A DNA stretch of 64,000 nucleotides. Source: Nevskiales bacterium (GTDB lineage: Bacteria; Pseudomonadota; Gammaproteobacteria; Steroidobacterales; GCA-2729495). The notes under the pieces are model-generated. The model was not told the DNA's origin and made no database searches. It was given only the letters and a program-made list of their open reading frames with translations. Position 1 is the first letter of the stretch, and each line of letters begins with the position of its first letter. Positions 45,889 to 55,165 of the stretch are shown here, in pieces. The position numbers and the translations under genes are program-made. The stretch lies in the NCBI GenBank assembly GCA_011526045.1, contig WYBE01000028.1, forward strand, positions 62,001 to 126,000, given 5' to 3'.

Positions 45889-46422
45889 TCACGGCGCCTG
45901 CGCGCTCGCGGCAGGTGGCGGCGTTGCGCTTGCCGGGACGGCATCGGCTGCAGACGGCTCCACGGGCGCCGGCCCCGCAACCGGCGGCGCCATGCACTGC
46001 ACGCAGTCGCGGATGGCGCCGCTTACCGGGTCCCAGGCCTGGCCCGGCTTGAGGCGCGCCACGGCCTTGCCGTCCGGCGCTCGGACCGTGACGCGATTCT
46101 GCGCATCCGGCGGGCCCGCTTCGGTGGCACCCGCGCGCGCCGCTCCGTTGACCCAGACCACCGGGGCACCGTGCGGCCGGCGCAGCACACCGTTGAGCAG
46201 CACCGGAGCGGAGCCGGCCGTGGTCATCGTCGCCCCTGCGCCGGGCTCACGCTGCCGTTGCCGATCCAGTTCGTGGCGCTGTTCGGGCGCGAAAAACAGG
46301 CGGCCGAGTTCGGGCGCTTCCTCTGCCCGCAACAAGACTGACCAGACCGCCACGCCGGCGATGAACGCGCCCACCACCGCCATGCGGCGGCGCCGTCCGG
46401 GCGGACGCAATGCCGCGCTCAC
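45889..46422 (-). CDS. MshK-like pilus biogenesis protein
   Basis: A 177-residue bitopic protein starting at the GTG at 46422, which overlaps the previous stop. One helix (AVVGAFIAGVAVWSVLL) is followed by a periplasmic domain with VLLNGVLRRPHGAPVVWVNGA and a Pro/Ala-rich tail. The LNGVL...VWVNG pattern resembles MshK/PilP-type proteins that link the inner-membrane complex with the secretin. Longer readings upstream are not supported. The assignment rests on position and this motif. Confidence 0.65.
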   Translation of the reverse strand: MSAALRPPGRRRRMAVVGAFIAGVAVWSVLLRAEEAPELGRLFFAPEQRHELDRQRQREPGAGATMTTAGSAPVLLNGVLRRPHGAPVVWVNGAARAGATEAGPPDAQNRVTVRAPDGKAVARLKPGQAWDPVSGAIRDCVQCMAPPVAGPAPVEPSAADAVPASATPPPAASAQAP

Positions 46423-47045
46423 GGGCCCGCCTCCGCCACGAGCGGGCCGGGCTGCAGCGGTATGGCGAACCAGCGCACCCGGCAGCTTGCCGCCAGATTC
46501 GCCCGCTCCGGCGCAACCGCCGCCTCCTTCTCCGCACGCTCCAGCGTGCAGCCGGCGACATCGAGCCAGCCGGGCGCGGCACGCAACCGCGCGAGCAGGC
46601 GCAGGAGATCGAGCTCGTGCACGAGGCCGGCCTGCAGCTCCACCGTGGTTACGGTCACGGGCAGCCCGCTCTCGCCGGGCAGCCACGGCGCCGTGAACGG
46701 CTGTTCGGCAGCGGCGACAAAGCGCAGGTAGGGAAGTCCGAGCACGGTTGCGCTGTCGCGCATCTGCTGCGCCCAGGCGAGCCGCTGCCCGTCGCCAATG
46801 ACGCCGGCCGCCTGCAATTGATGGAACCGTCCGGCAAAATCGCTGCGCGCCTGCAGGCGCGCGGCCAGTTCGGTGCGCTGCTGGTCCAGGCCGGCAAGTT
46901 GCTGCTCGTCACGCGCGAGTGCACTGCCGATCCCGCCAAGCGCCCAGGCCGTCAGCAACAGGGCGGCAAGACCCGCGGCAGCGAGCGACGCCGGCAGCAC
47001 CAGCCCCTGGCGCAGGTAGGCGCGGTCGGACTCAGGCCGCTTCAT
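46419..47045 (-). CDS. MshJ/PilO/GspM-like pilus biogenesis protein
   Basis: A 208-residue bitopic protein: one helix near the N-terminus (VLPASLAAAGLAALLLTAWAL), a coiled coil (DEQQLAGLDQQRTELAARLQ), and a small ferredoxin-like periplasmic domain. This layout and its place directly after the MshI-like gene fit PilO/GspM/MshJ. Sequence identity to known MshJ cannot be judged here. Its start overlaps the previous gene by 14 bases. Confidence 0.68.
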   Translation of the reverse strand: MKRPESDRAYLRQGLVLPASLAAAGLAALLLTAWALGGIGSALARDEQQLAGLDQQRTELAARLQARSDFAGRFHQLQAAGVIGDGQRLAWAQQMRDSATVLGLPYLRFVAAAEQPFTAPWLPGESGLPVTVTTVELQAGLVHELDLLRLLARLRAAPGWLDVAGCTLERAEKEAAVAPERANLAASCRVRWFAIPLQPGPLVAEAGP

Positions 47046-48585
47046 GGCCGGTCCTCATCACAAGCTCGACGGTGAACGGTGCCTGCGGTACAGCACCGCC
47101 CGACGCCACTTCGCCGCTGAATGTCGCATCGGGATTCACATCGAGCGGCTGTTTCGTCGGTTGTACCCGTTGCACCCCCGGCGCCGCACGCAGCGCCTCC
47201 ACGAACCCGCGCAGCTCCTCGAACGCACGCGGGTAGGCGCCATCGAACGGCTCGACACGCCCCTCGATCACGACGCTGACGCCACCGGGATCGGCAGCCG
47301 GGAGCTCCTCCGTCGCCCCGGCAGTGTCGTCCGTTGCAGGCACTGCGGCGTCTGCCGGCGCCGCCCACCGGATCGTGTCGATGCGGATGTGGGGCTGGCG
47401 CGAGACCGCCGCGGCAACCGTGGCCAGGATCGTGGCCGGATCCGACTGGTGCGCGCGCAACGACTCGAAGATCAGTACCGCCTCGCGCATCTGCAAGGGG
47501 TCGGGCTCCGGCGACTGTTCGTCCGTCGTCCCGGGCAGCACGGCCTGCAGCGCCAGCGCGGTATCGGAGGATTCAGCCGCGCGTTGGCGCAGATCGGCGA
47601 TCGCAAGCGCGTTGTACAGCGCGCCGGCCAGCGCGGCACCGGCCACCGCGTAGCAGGCCGCATGGGCAAACCGGCGCAGCCTGAACAGGCCGAAGTAGTG
47701 ACGATCGGCGGACGGTGCGAAGTTCGGTTCCTGCGGCGGGTGGCGCAGCAGTTCGATGAACCAGCGCTCCGACTCTTGCTCGCCGATATCAGCCGCGATG
47801 CGCAGGCGCCGGCGCATCGCCGCGAGCGGCAGTGCACGCGGCTGCCAGCCGTCGCCGTGCACCCCTGCGGACTGCAGCGCCGTGACATCCGCCGACGGCA
47901 GCAGCACCTGCAGCGGCGCGGCCGGGCTTGCGGCGAAACTCGGCTCGAAGTAGCGCAGGCTCTCTTCGATCTGCGACACGAACAGGCCCGGGTCCTCCTC
48001 CGCCGTGACCGCTACCGCGCGCAGCCGCCGGCTGCCGGCCAGTTCGCCGTGATGGAAGAAGCTGTGCTGGAGCCGCCCGTTGCTCCGGCGCAGCACCAGA
48101 AACGCCGTCGGCGCGCTGCGCGCCTGCTCGTCGAGCAGCCGTGAAGCGAGCAGCGCCGGGCTGTAGATTCCGATGACCGGGAGCCGCGCCTCGGCGAGAC
48201 GCTGCAACAGGCCGCGCACGGGTTCCGGGCGCGTCAGTGCCGAAAGCAGCACCCGCTGCTCCGTGGCGCCGGCCTGCCGGCGGCCCTGCGGTTGCGCGGC
48301 GCGGAATGGGGTGCGGGGGAAGGCCTTGGCGAGCTTGCGCTCGACCAATGCGCGCTGGTCGCGCCGGGCGAGACGGGCCATCGTGTCGACCACGTGCTCT
48401 TCGTCGATCATGTCCACGAGCACGGCGACCGGCGCCGGCTCAAGGCGCTGCAGCTCCGCGACGATGGCGCCGGGGTCTGCGCCAACCGCAATGCGCACCG
48501 GGCTCGCCAGGAATTTCCGCTCGTGCCAGCTCCACAGCGTGCAACCGAGGGAGCTGAAGTAAACGACATGGCCCGCGCGCATCAT
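47032..48585 (-). CDS. MshI/GspL-like fused PilM-PilN pilus assembly protein
   Basis: A 517-residue protein whose first 300 residues look like the cytoplasmic actin-like PilM domain, followed by a helix (AACYAVAGAALAGALYNALA, about 320-340) and a PilN-like periplasmic domain (about 345-517). This is the single-chain arrangement of GspL/MshI rather than separate PilM and PilN. It overlaps the platform gene upstream by four bases. Note that the periplasmic domain has a long Asp/Ala/Pro-rich insert before VSVVIEGRVEPFDGAYPRA. Confidence 0.7.
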   Translation of the reverse strand: MMRAGHVVYFSSLGCTLWSWHERKFLASPVRIAVGADPGAIVAELQRLEPAPVAVLVDMIDEEHVVDTMARLARRDQRALVERKLAKAFPRTPFRAAQPQGRRQAGATEQRVLLSALTRPEPVRGLLQRLAEARLPVIGIYSPALLASRLLDEQARSAPTAFLVLRRSNGRLQHSFFHHGELAGSRRLRAVAVTAEEDPGLFVSQIEESLRYFEPSFAASPAAPLQVLLPSADVTALQSAGVHGDGWQPRALPLAAMRRRLRIAADIGEQESERWFIELLRHPPQEPNFAPSADRHYFGLFRLRRFAHAACYAVAGAALAGALYNALAIADLRQRAAESSDTALALQAVLPGTTDEQSPEPDPLQMREAVLIFESLRAHQSDPATILATVAAAVSRQPHIRIDTIRWAAPADAAVPATDDTAGATEELPAADPGGVSVVIEGRVEPFDGAYPRAFEELRGFVEALRAAPGVQRVQPTKQPLDVNPDATFSGEVASGGAVPQAPFTVELVMRTGHEAA

Positions 48586-49787
48586 CCGGCTCCGAGGTTG
48601 CCGACGGTCTCGTAGATCGGGCCGAGCACCGACATCATGACCCAGCCGAGAATCAGGCCGAGGATCACGGTCATCGCCGGCTCGATCATGCTCTGCAGCC
48701 GGTCGACGGACTCCTGTACCTCGCGGTTGTAGAAGTAGGTGACGTTCAGCAGCGCCTCATCGAGCTGCCCGATGTCCTCACCCATCTTGACCATGCGCAC
48801 GACGAGCGGCGGAAACAGGCCGGCCCGGGCAATGCCCGCGCTCAGCGCGTTGCCCTGCTCGACGAAGGCGCTGGCCTGGTCGAGGGCATCGGCCACCACC
48901 GCGTTGCCGGCCAGCTCACGCGAGGTCCGCAGCGCATCCACCACGGTGATGCCCGAGGCATACATGATCTGGAAATAAGTCACGAAGCGGCTCATGACGA
49001 TCTTCTCGAGGATCGGCCCCACCACCCAGGCGCGCAGCTTCAGCCGGTCGAACGCGCGCCGCGCCGTCAAGCTGCGGGCGAGCGCCAGGCGCGCGCCGAA
49101 GAACGCGATCACGGGCAGGGCGAGCAGTGCCGGCCACCACGCCACGACGAACGCCGAGGCCGCGACGAGCGCCCGCGTGTGCAACGGCATCTCCTGGCCC
49201 ATGTTCGCGAGGAACTCCGTCAGTTGCGGGACGACGTAGAGCATCAGGAAGAACACCACGCCCGCAACCACCGCACCGACGAAGGCGGGATAGAGCACGA
49301 GCTTCTTCGTCTGCGAGACCAGTTCGTCCTGCCACTTCAGGGTGTCGGTCATCTTGGCGAGCACCTGCGTGAGTTCGCCGGACTGCTCGCCGGCGCGGAT
49401 CAGGCTCACGAAGACCCGGTCGAAGGTCGCCGGAAACTCCGCCATCGCCTCCGACAGGCTGCGGCCGCTCTCCACGGCGAGGCACAGCGCGGCAAGCGTG
49501 ACGCGGAAACCGGCATTGCCCGTGCTCTCGCGCAAGTCGCCGAGCGCGTCGAGGAGCGGCAGGCCGGCCTTGTGCGCCTGGCCGAGGTGAAAGCAGAAAT
49601 TGATGAGCTCGCGCCGCCCCACCCTGGCGCCGGTCACCCGGCCGTCGCCACGCAGCTTGCGGCAGCGGATGAGCTGCAGCCCGATCAACGCGAGACGGCC
49701 GTCGAGGTCGGCCTCGCTGAGCGCGGCGATCTGGCCCTGGACGACGCGCCCGCCCGAGTCGAGCGCGCGATAGGCGTAGGCGCTCAC
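48582..49787 (-). CDS. mshG: Type II secretion/type IV pilus platform protein (GspF/PilC/MshG family)
   Basis: A 401-residue inner-membrane platform protein with two T2SSF repeats (about 65-190 and 265-390) and three transmembrane helices. It begins with the short family-typical AYRALDSGGRVVQGQI. The conserved AGEQSGELTQVLAKM and its second copy VKMGEDIGQLDEALLNV are visible. It connects the ATPase with pilin extraction. Its start overlaps the ATPase stop by four bases. Confidence 0.92.
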   Translation of the reverse strand: MSAYAYRALDSGGRVVQGQIAALSEADLDGRLALIGLQLIRCRKLRGDGRVTGARVGRRELINFCFHLGQAHKAGLPLLDALGDLRESTGNAGFRVTLAALCLAVESGRSLSEAMAEFPATFDRVFVSLIRAGEQSGELTQVLAKMTDTLKWQDELVSQTKKLVLYPAFVGAVVAGVVFFLMLYVVPQLTEFLANMGQEMPLHTRALVAASAFVVAWWPALLALPVIAFFGARLALARSLTARRAFDRLKLRAWVVGPILEKIVMSRFVTYFQIMYASGITVVDALRTSRELAGNAVVADALDQASAFVEQGNALSAGIARAGLFPPLVVRMVKMGEDIGQLDEALLNVTYFYNREVQESVDRLQSMIEPAMTVILGLILGWVMMSVLGPIYETVGNLGAG

Positions 49788-51553
49788 GGCACGACTCCTG
49801 CCGCGCGCTCCGTCAGGTCCACCACCCGCGCGATCTCCTCCAGGCTCGTGTCACCGGCCAGCACGCGCCGGATGCCGTCGTCGGCGAGCGCGCGAAAGCC
49901 CTTGGCGGCGGCCAGCCGGCGCAGTTCGCCGAGCGACTGGTTCTGCGCGAGCGCGTTGTCGAAGTCCTGGTCGAAACGCAGGACTTCCATGACCGCAAGC
50001 CGCCCCTTGAAGCCCTGCTGGTGGCAGCGTTCGCAGCCACCGGCGCGGTAGAGGGTCGGCGTGGCCGCGGACTCCAGGCCCATGAGCCGACACTCGATGT
50101 CATCGGGCTGATACGGCGTCCTGCAGTTCGTGCACAGGCGGCGTACCAGCCGCTGCGCGAGCACGCCGATGATGTTGCCGGCAAGGACCGCCGGCTGCAG
50201 GCCGATGTCGAGCAGGCGCGGGATCGCGCCGAGCGCGGAGTTCGTGTGCAGCGTCGAGTAGACCTGGTGCCCGGTCATGGCCGCGCGAAACGCCATCTCC
50301 GCAGTCGCCTCGTCGCGTATCTCGCCGACGAGGATGATGTCGGGATCCTGGCGCATGAGCGAGCGTATGCCGCCCGCGAAGTCGAGCTTCACCGCCTCGC
50401 CGAGGGAGGTCTGGCGGATCATCGGAAAGGGATACTCCACCGGATCCTCGAGCGTCATGATGTTGACCGACTCGTCGTTGCGGTAGTTGAGGATCGAGTA
50501 CAGCGTCGTGGTCTTGCCGCTGCCCGTCGGGCCGGTGACGAGGATCACCCCCTCCGGGCGCGCCATCAGCATCTTCAGGACCGTGAGCTGGTCGTCGTGC
50601 AGCCCGAGCTGCTCGAGCGGCACCACGCCGCTGCGCCGGTCGAGGATGCGCAACACCAGGTTCTCGCCGTGAATGGTCGGCTGGGCGGCCACGCGGAAGT
50701 CCACGCTGCGTCCGCCGATGGAGAGCGAGATGCGGCCGTCCTGCGGGGCGCGGGTTTCGGTGATGTCCATGCCGGACATGACCTTCAGCCGCACCACGAT
50801 GGCACTCCAGAACTTCTTGTGAATGGTCGACACCTGCTGCAGCACCCCGTCCACCCGGTAGCGCACGCGGATGAAGCCCTCCTCGGGCTCCAGGTGGATG
50901 TCGGACGCGCGCCGTTTCACCGCGTCGGCGAGCAGCGCATCGACGAGCCGCACCATCGGCTGCGTCACCTCGTCGACCACGGCGGGCGCAGCCGCCGCAT
51001 CGTGCATCGAATCTATTTCGTGCAGGATCCCGGCCAGCGAGAACTCACGGCCGTAGAACGATTCGATCGCGCCGTAGATCTCGGCCTCGCTCGCGAGCAG
51101 CGTGCGGATCTCGATGTCCTGACCAAGGAGCGCCGCCACCTGGTCCATCGCGACCACGTCGAAGGTGTCGGACATGGCCAGCGTCAGCACCCGCGTGTTC
51201 GGATCGTAGGCAACCGGCAATACGCGCAGCCGCCGCGCCAGCTCCTCCGGCAGCAGCATGACGGCGTCATGGTCCGGCACCACCCGGGAGAGGTCCACGC
51301 TCTCGACGCGCAGCATCTCGGCGAGCGCATCGCGCAGCACGGACTCGCTGATGAGCCCGAGCCGCACCAGGATCTTGCCGAGCCGATCGTTGCTCTGCTT
51401 CTGCTCGGTCAGGGCGACGCGCAGCTGGTCGCGGGTGAGCAGGCCTTGCTCGAGAAGAAACTCGCCGAGCTGGCGGCGCGGGCCACGCCGCTCCGTGCGC
51501 TCCGGCGATGGCCGTGTGTTCGCAGTGGCGGCATTTGGAGCCGTCGTCGCCAT
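49784..51553 (-). CDS. mshE: Pilus extension ATPase MshE with c-di-GMP-binding MshEN domain
   Basis: A 589-residue GspE/PilB-type ATPase. The C-terminal motor has Walker A GPTGSGKTTTLYS (about 338-350), the Asp box MTLEDPVEYPF, Walker B DPDIILVGEIRD and a tetracysteine zinc module (CTNC, later CERC). The N-terminus carries two 24-residue MshEN repeats at 28-51 (starts QLGEFLLEQGLL) and 57-80 (starts RLGKILVRLGLI), separated by five residues, which is the arrangement known to bind c-di-GMP in V. cholerae MshE. The first repeat has Gln where Arg is usual. Pilus extension is therefore predicted to respond to c-di-GMP. Confidence 0.92.
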   Translation of the reverse strand: MATTAPNAATANTRPSPERTERRGPRRQLGEFLLEQGLLTRDQLRVALTEQKQSNDRLGKILVRLGLISESVLRDALAEMLRVESVDLSRVVPDHDAVMLLPEELARRLRVLPVAYDPNTRVLTLAMSDTFDVVAMDQVAALLGQDIEIRTLLASEAEIYGAIESFYGREFSLAGILHEIDSMHDAAAAPAVVDEVTQPMVRLVDALLADAVKRRASDIHLEPEEGFIRVRYRVDGVLQQVSTIHKKFWSAIVVRLKVMSGMDITETRAPQDGRISLSIGGRSVDFRVAAQPTIHGENLVLRILDRRSGVVPLEQLGLHDDQLTVLKMLMARPEGVILVTGPTGSGKTTTLYSILNYRNDESVNIMTLEDPVEYPFPMIRQTSLGEAVKLDFAGGIRSLMRQDPDIILVGEIRDEATAEMAFRAAMTGHQVYSTLHTNSALGAIPRLLDIGLQPAVLAGNIIGVLAQRLVRRLCTNCRTPYQPDDIECRLMGLESAATPTLYRAGGCERCHQQGFKGRLAVMEVLRFDQDFDNALAQNQSLGELRRLAAAKGFRALADDGIRRVLAGDTSLEEIARVVDLTERAAGVVP

Positions 51554-51558
51554 GGGAC

Positions 51559-52821
51559 TCAGCCCTGCCCGCCGCGCAACACGGCGAGCCGCGCGCGCGC
51601 GGCCACCGGATCGAACTGCTGGGCACCGCTTGCGAGTTCGATGGCGCGCTCGTAATAACTCGCCGCCTGCCGCGCTTGTCCCATGCGGTCGAGGCTCACC
51701 GCGAGATTGAAGGCGAAATCGGCGTTGGTGGGTTCGTGGCGCACCGCCTCGAAGAACGCCGCCTGGGCGTCCGGCCAGCGCTGCTCGTGGACGTAGCGCA
51801 CGCCGAGCGCAAAGTGCAGCGACGCGGCCGCCGGTTGCTCGCGCAACATGAGCTTCAGCTCGCTCTCTGTCGAGGCCGGCGCTGCCCCGCCGGGGAGGGC
51901 CGACAGCGCTGCCGCCGCGCTGGCGTTCTTCGGGTCGAGCCGCTGCACACTGCGGTAAAGATCGAGCGCTTCCGGCGTGCGCCCGGCGCGGGCCGCAAGC
52001 GATGCAAGGCCGAGCAACGCGTCAATGTTGGCCGGCTCGATGCCGAGCACCTCGCGATAGAGGGCCTCGGCGCGGAACCCGTCGCCCACAAGGAGCGCAT
52101 CGTAAGCCGCGCGCAATCGCGGAAAGACCGGGCTTTGCCCAGTAGTGCCGCGCGTGATCTCGATCAGGGGCGCGGCTTGCGGCGCCGGCGTCGCTGCCGG
52201 CAGCGCCGGTTGGTCGTACCAGGCAACCTCGGTCGCCGTGTCGATGGCCGGCCGGCGCTCCACGGGCGCGGCAGCCGGCGGTGGCGCGGGTGCGCTTGCC
52301 ACCGGTCCGGTTTCGTTACCGGGATCGACGACCGCAGTGTCGGCGACCGGTGCCGGCATCGGCTCCGGTTGTGCCAGGAAACTCTCCTGCGGCGGTTGCA
52401 GGAGTCGCCAGGCCGCGAGCGCGGCCGCGACGGCAACCAGTCCGAGCACGACCAGCACGAAGCCCACGCGGCTTCGCGCCACCGGGCTGCTGCCAGCGAC
52501 TGCGATCGCGGCCGGCGCCGCGCCGGGTTGAGCCACGTCGGTCCACCGGCGCAGTTCCGTGGTCGTGCCGAGCGCCTGCGTTGCCTCCGCTGGCACATCC
52601 CTGTGTGGGACGCTGTCGTCCACCGTCTCATCGGAGGCAGTGACCGCAGGCTCACGATACGGTCCTGTCGGTGCGGCGACCAGCTCGAGCTCCGCGGTAA
52701 TGTCGAGCGCCGCAGCGGCCTCCTCGACCGACTCGGGAGTGCCCGGCACCACCTCGGCGGCCGCCGCCGCGTCCCCGGGCCGCGACGAGCGCCGGTGCAG
52801 CACGTCGAGCAGTGAGCTCAA
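51559..52821 (-). CDS. MshN-like TPR protein of the pilus operon
   Basis: A 420-residue bitopic protein with a disordered Pro/Ala/Glu-rich cytoplasmic N-terminus (1-115), one helix (VGFVLVVLGLVAVAAALAAW), a linker, and about five TPR units in the last 180 residues (e.g. NIDALLGLASLAARAGRTPE). In MSHA operons MshN sits between the secretin and the ATPase, as here. Its start overlaps the secretin stop by four bases. The role is probably assembly or stability of the complex. Confidence 0.75.
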   Translation of the reverse strand: MSSLLDVLHRRSSRPGDAAAAAEVVPGTPESVEEAAAALDITAELELVAAPTGPYREPAVTASDETVDDSVPHRDVPAEATQALGTTTELRRWTDVAQPGAAPAAIAVAGSSPVARSRVGFVLVVLGLVAVAAALAAWRLLQPPQESFLAQPEPMPAPVADTAVVDPGNETGPVASAPAPPPAAAPVERRPAIDTATEVAWYDQPALPAATPAPQAAPLIEITRGTTGQSPVFPRLRAAYDALLVGDGFRAEALYREVLGIEPANIDALLGLASLAARAGRTPEALDLYRSVQRLDPKNASAAAALSALPGGAAPASTESELKLMLREQPAAASLHFALGVRYVHEQRWPDAQAAFFEAVRHEPTNADFAFNLAVSLDRMGQARQAASYYERAIELASGAQQFDPVAARARLAVLRGGQG

Positions 52822-54515
52822 AGCCGCGGCTCCACGGACTGCGGGACGATGGCGCCGACCGAGGTCGGTGCCGGCCCGCGCGCGATGGCCGCGTCGCCGA
52901 CGCCTGCGCCGCGGATCACCGTCGGGCGCAGGAACAGCACGAGCTCGCTCTTCGTCACCTTGTCGTCGCGGTAGGCGAACAGGTCGCCGATCCCGGGAAG
53001 CCGGCCGAGCAGCGGAACCTCGTCGCGATTCTTGCTGACCTCATCCGTCATCAGCCCGCCGATGACCACGGTCTGGCCGTCGGCCACCTCGAGCAACGAC
53101 TCGATCTCGTTCACGTGAATCTCGGGCACGAGGTTTTGGAAGTCGGCACCGAGCAGTTCCGGCGCCGGGTCCACTGCGAACCCGAGAATCCGCGTGATCG
53201 TCGGCCGGATGTTCAGACTGACGTTGCCGTTCGCATTGATCTGCGGCGTCACGCTCATCACGAAACCCACCGGCACGGTGCGGATCTCGCTCGTGATCAC
53301 CGTGCGCTGCGGGTTGTTGCTGGAGGCTTCCGTGATGTCCTGCTGCAGGCTGAAATACACGCGCTCGTCGACCACCTTGAGCAACGCGGTCTGGTTGTTC
53401 AGGGCCATGATGCGCGGGCTGGAGAGCACCTTGGTGTCGCCGAACTGCGCCAGCAGCTTGACCGCAGCGCTGATGCCGCTGCCGTCCGCATCGAAGTTGT
53501 TGTACGTCATCGTGAACACCGGCGGCGCGCCCAGGTTGTTGGCGGTCATCTCCGAGAGGAACGAGGGCCCGTTACTGCCGGCGCCGCCGCCGGCGGAAAC
53601 CCGCGCCCAGTCCACGCCCGCCTGGTACTGGTCGCCGAGATTGACCTCGACCACGGTGACCTCGATCAGCACCTGGCGCTTCGAGTTGACGGACACCTGG
53701 TCCACGAAGGCCTGCACCTGGCTGTGCTGGGCCTGGGTGGCCTGCACGCTCACGATGCCGGCGATCGGGTTCACCAGCACCGGGTCGCCGCCCGCCGCCG
53801 GCGCGCCGCCGGTCGCCGTCTCGCTGCCCGCGCCCTGTCCGGTGACGATCTGGCGAATATTGGCGGCGAGGATCGTCCAGAACGCGTTGTCCGAAACGCT
53901 GCGCACCGTGGTGCGCGAGACGTTGCCCAGCTCGCTGCCGCCGGAACTGCCGCCGCCACCGCCACCGCCGGATTCCTCGCCCTCGACGCTGCCGCCGGTG
54001 GAGGCAACGGCCGTGGCGACACTGACCTCGCCCTCGCTGCTGCGGGCGAGATTGACGTAGTCGACGCGATAGTTGCGCCAGAAGGGCAGGTCCGGCGTCA
54101 CCACCAGGCTGCCGGATTCCAGCTGGTAACGCAGGCTCACCTGGCGGCTGATCCGGTCGAGGATCTGCGGCAGGGTCTGGTCGATGGCGTTCATGGTGAC
54201 GTTGCCGCCGATCTCGCCGTGAATGTCCACGTTCACGCGCGCGTCGCGCGCGAGCGCGAACAGCACGTCACGCACCGGCATGTCGGTCACTACCAGGCTG
54301 TAGGTTTCCTGCGGCGGGGCGGGTGTCGGCGGAGGCGGCACCGGGAGTTGCGTCACGGGTGCCGGAATGCCGGCGTCGGTCACCGGCTGCTCGAGATGAA
54401 CTGGGTCGGGGTCGAACTGCGTGAGCGTGCCGCAGCCCGCGAGCACCGTGACGGCAGCGCTCGATATCGCGAGCACAACGCCGGTACGGACGCGAGAGCA
54501 TGTTGCGTCGGCCAT
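52818..54515 (-). CDS. mshL: MSHA-type secretin (MshL/PilQ/GspD family lipoprotein)
   Basis: A 565-residue outer-membrane secretin. The ATG at 54515 has GAGGTG upstream and gives a lipoprotein signal peptide with lipobox VLAGC. The N-terminal STN-like domain (YSLVVTDMPVRDVLFALARD) is followed by an N1-like domain and the secretin C-terminal domain with VLIEVTVVEVNLGDQYQAGV, KVLSSPRIMALNNQ and VNEIESLLEVADGQTVVIGGL. A Gly/Ser-rich linker (GGGGGGSSGG) is unusual. It is the first gene of the pilus operon. Confidence 0.9.
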   Translation of the reverse strand: MADATCSRVRTGVVLAISSAAVTVLAGCGTLTQFDPDPVHLEQPVTDAGIPAPVTQLPVPPPPTPAPPQETYSLVVTDMPVRDVLFALARDARVNVDIHGEIGGNVTMNAIDQTLPQILDRISRQVSLRYQLESGSLVVTPDLPFWRNYRVDYVNLARSSEGEVSVATAVASTGGSVEGEESGGGGGGGSSGGSELGNVSRTTVRSVSDNAFWTILAANIRQIVTGQGAGSETATGGAPAAGGDPVLVNPIAGIVSVQATQAQHSQVQAFVDQVSVNSKRQVLIEVTVVEVNLGDQYQAGVDWARVSAGGGAGSNGPSFLSEMTANNLGAPPVFTMTYNNFDADGSGISAAVKLLAQFGDTKVLSSPRIMALNNQTALLKVVDERVYFSLQQDITEASSNNPQRTVITSEIRTVPVGFVMSVTPQINANGNVSLNIRPTITRILGFAVDPAPELLGADFQNLVPEIHVNEIESLLEVADGQTVVIGGLMTDEVSKNRDEVPLLGRLPGIGDLFAYRDDKVTKSELVLFLRPTVIRGAGVGDAAIARGPAPTSVGAIVPQSVEPRL

Positions 54516-55165
54516 GCGCACCTCAGTGCAGGTCACGATCCTGGGTATTTGTGACATAACCGCTCCAGACCGGGTCGCCCGCTTGCGCCCGCAGCGCAGC
54601 CGGGGCCATTCGCGCCCTACCGAGAAATGGCGGACCCAGCTTCCGGATTCATGTGAACCGGCGGCGTGTCATATGTCACATTCCGGTCACAGCCGGGCCG
54701 GCCGGACCGGCGTTATGCAAAACGGGTCTCGGTTCGGCAGCCCGCCGGCGTCAGGCCTTTGTGCCGATGGGAGGCAGGGCAACGTTGCTGCTGCCGGATG
54801 ACAGAAGCCCCCGTTGCCAGGCCGGATTGCTAGAGTGTCGGCATGTCGTCGTCAGCAGACTTGCGCAGCTGGTCCTGGGTGCGGACCGTGCACTGCGATT
54901 CGGATGCGGGGAGCTGCGCTCGGGACGACCTGCGCCGGGACGCTCGCTCTGCACATCCCTGTGCTGTGCTCGCTCGGGTTCGGCTTGCGGCTTCGCTCCT
55001 GCGACGCCGGCCTCACACGCCCGTTGCAGGCCGTCCCGAGCGCAGCCTCGGTCGGCGGCACGGCACATGTGCCGTTCGGCGTTGTACGCGGCGCGCTGGG
55101 GCCGCGATCACCGCCTCATCCGCCGACGAGAAACCGCGTACCCGCGACATGGCGACCAGCCAGCC
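54516..55165. other. 650-base stretch between pilus operon and VOC gene
   Basis: No convincing gene. It must hold the divergent promoters. TGTGACATAA (54550-54559) is 35 bases upstream of the secretin start; a related inverted copy TATGTCACA is at 54672-54680. A TGC-TAGAGT extended -10 (54828-54836) lies six bases before an ATG at 54843, whose Arg-rich 108-codon frame ends in a four-base overlap with the VOC start; composition argues against a real protein. Confidence 0.45.
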
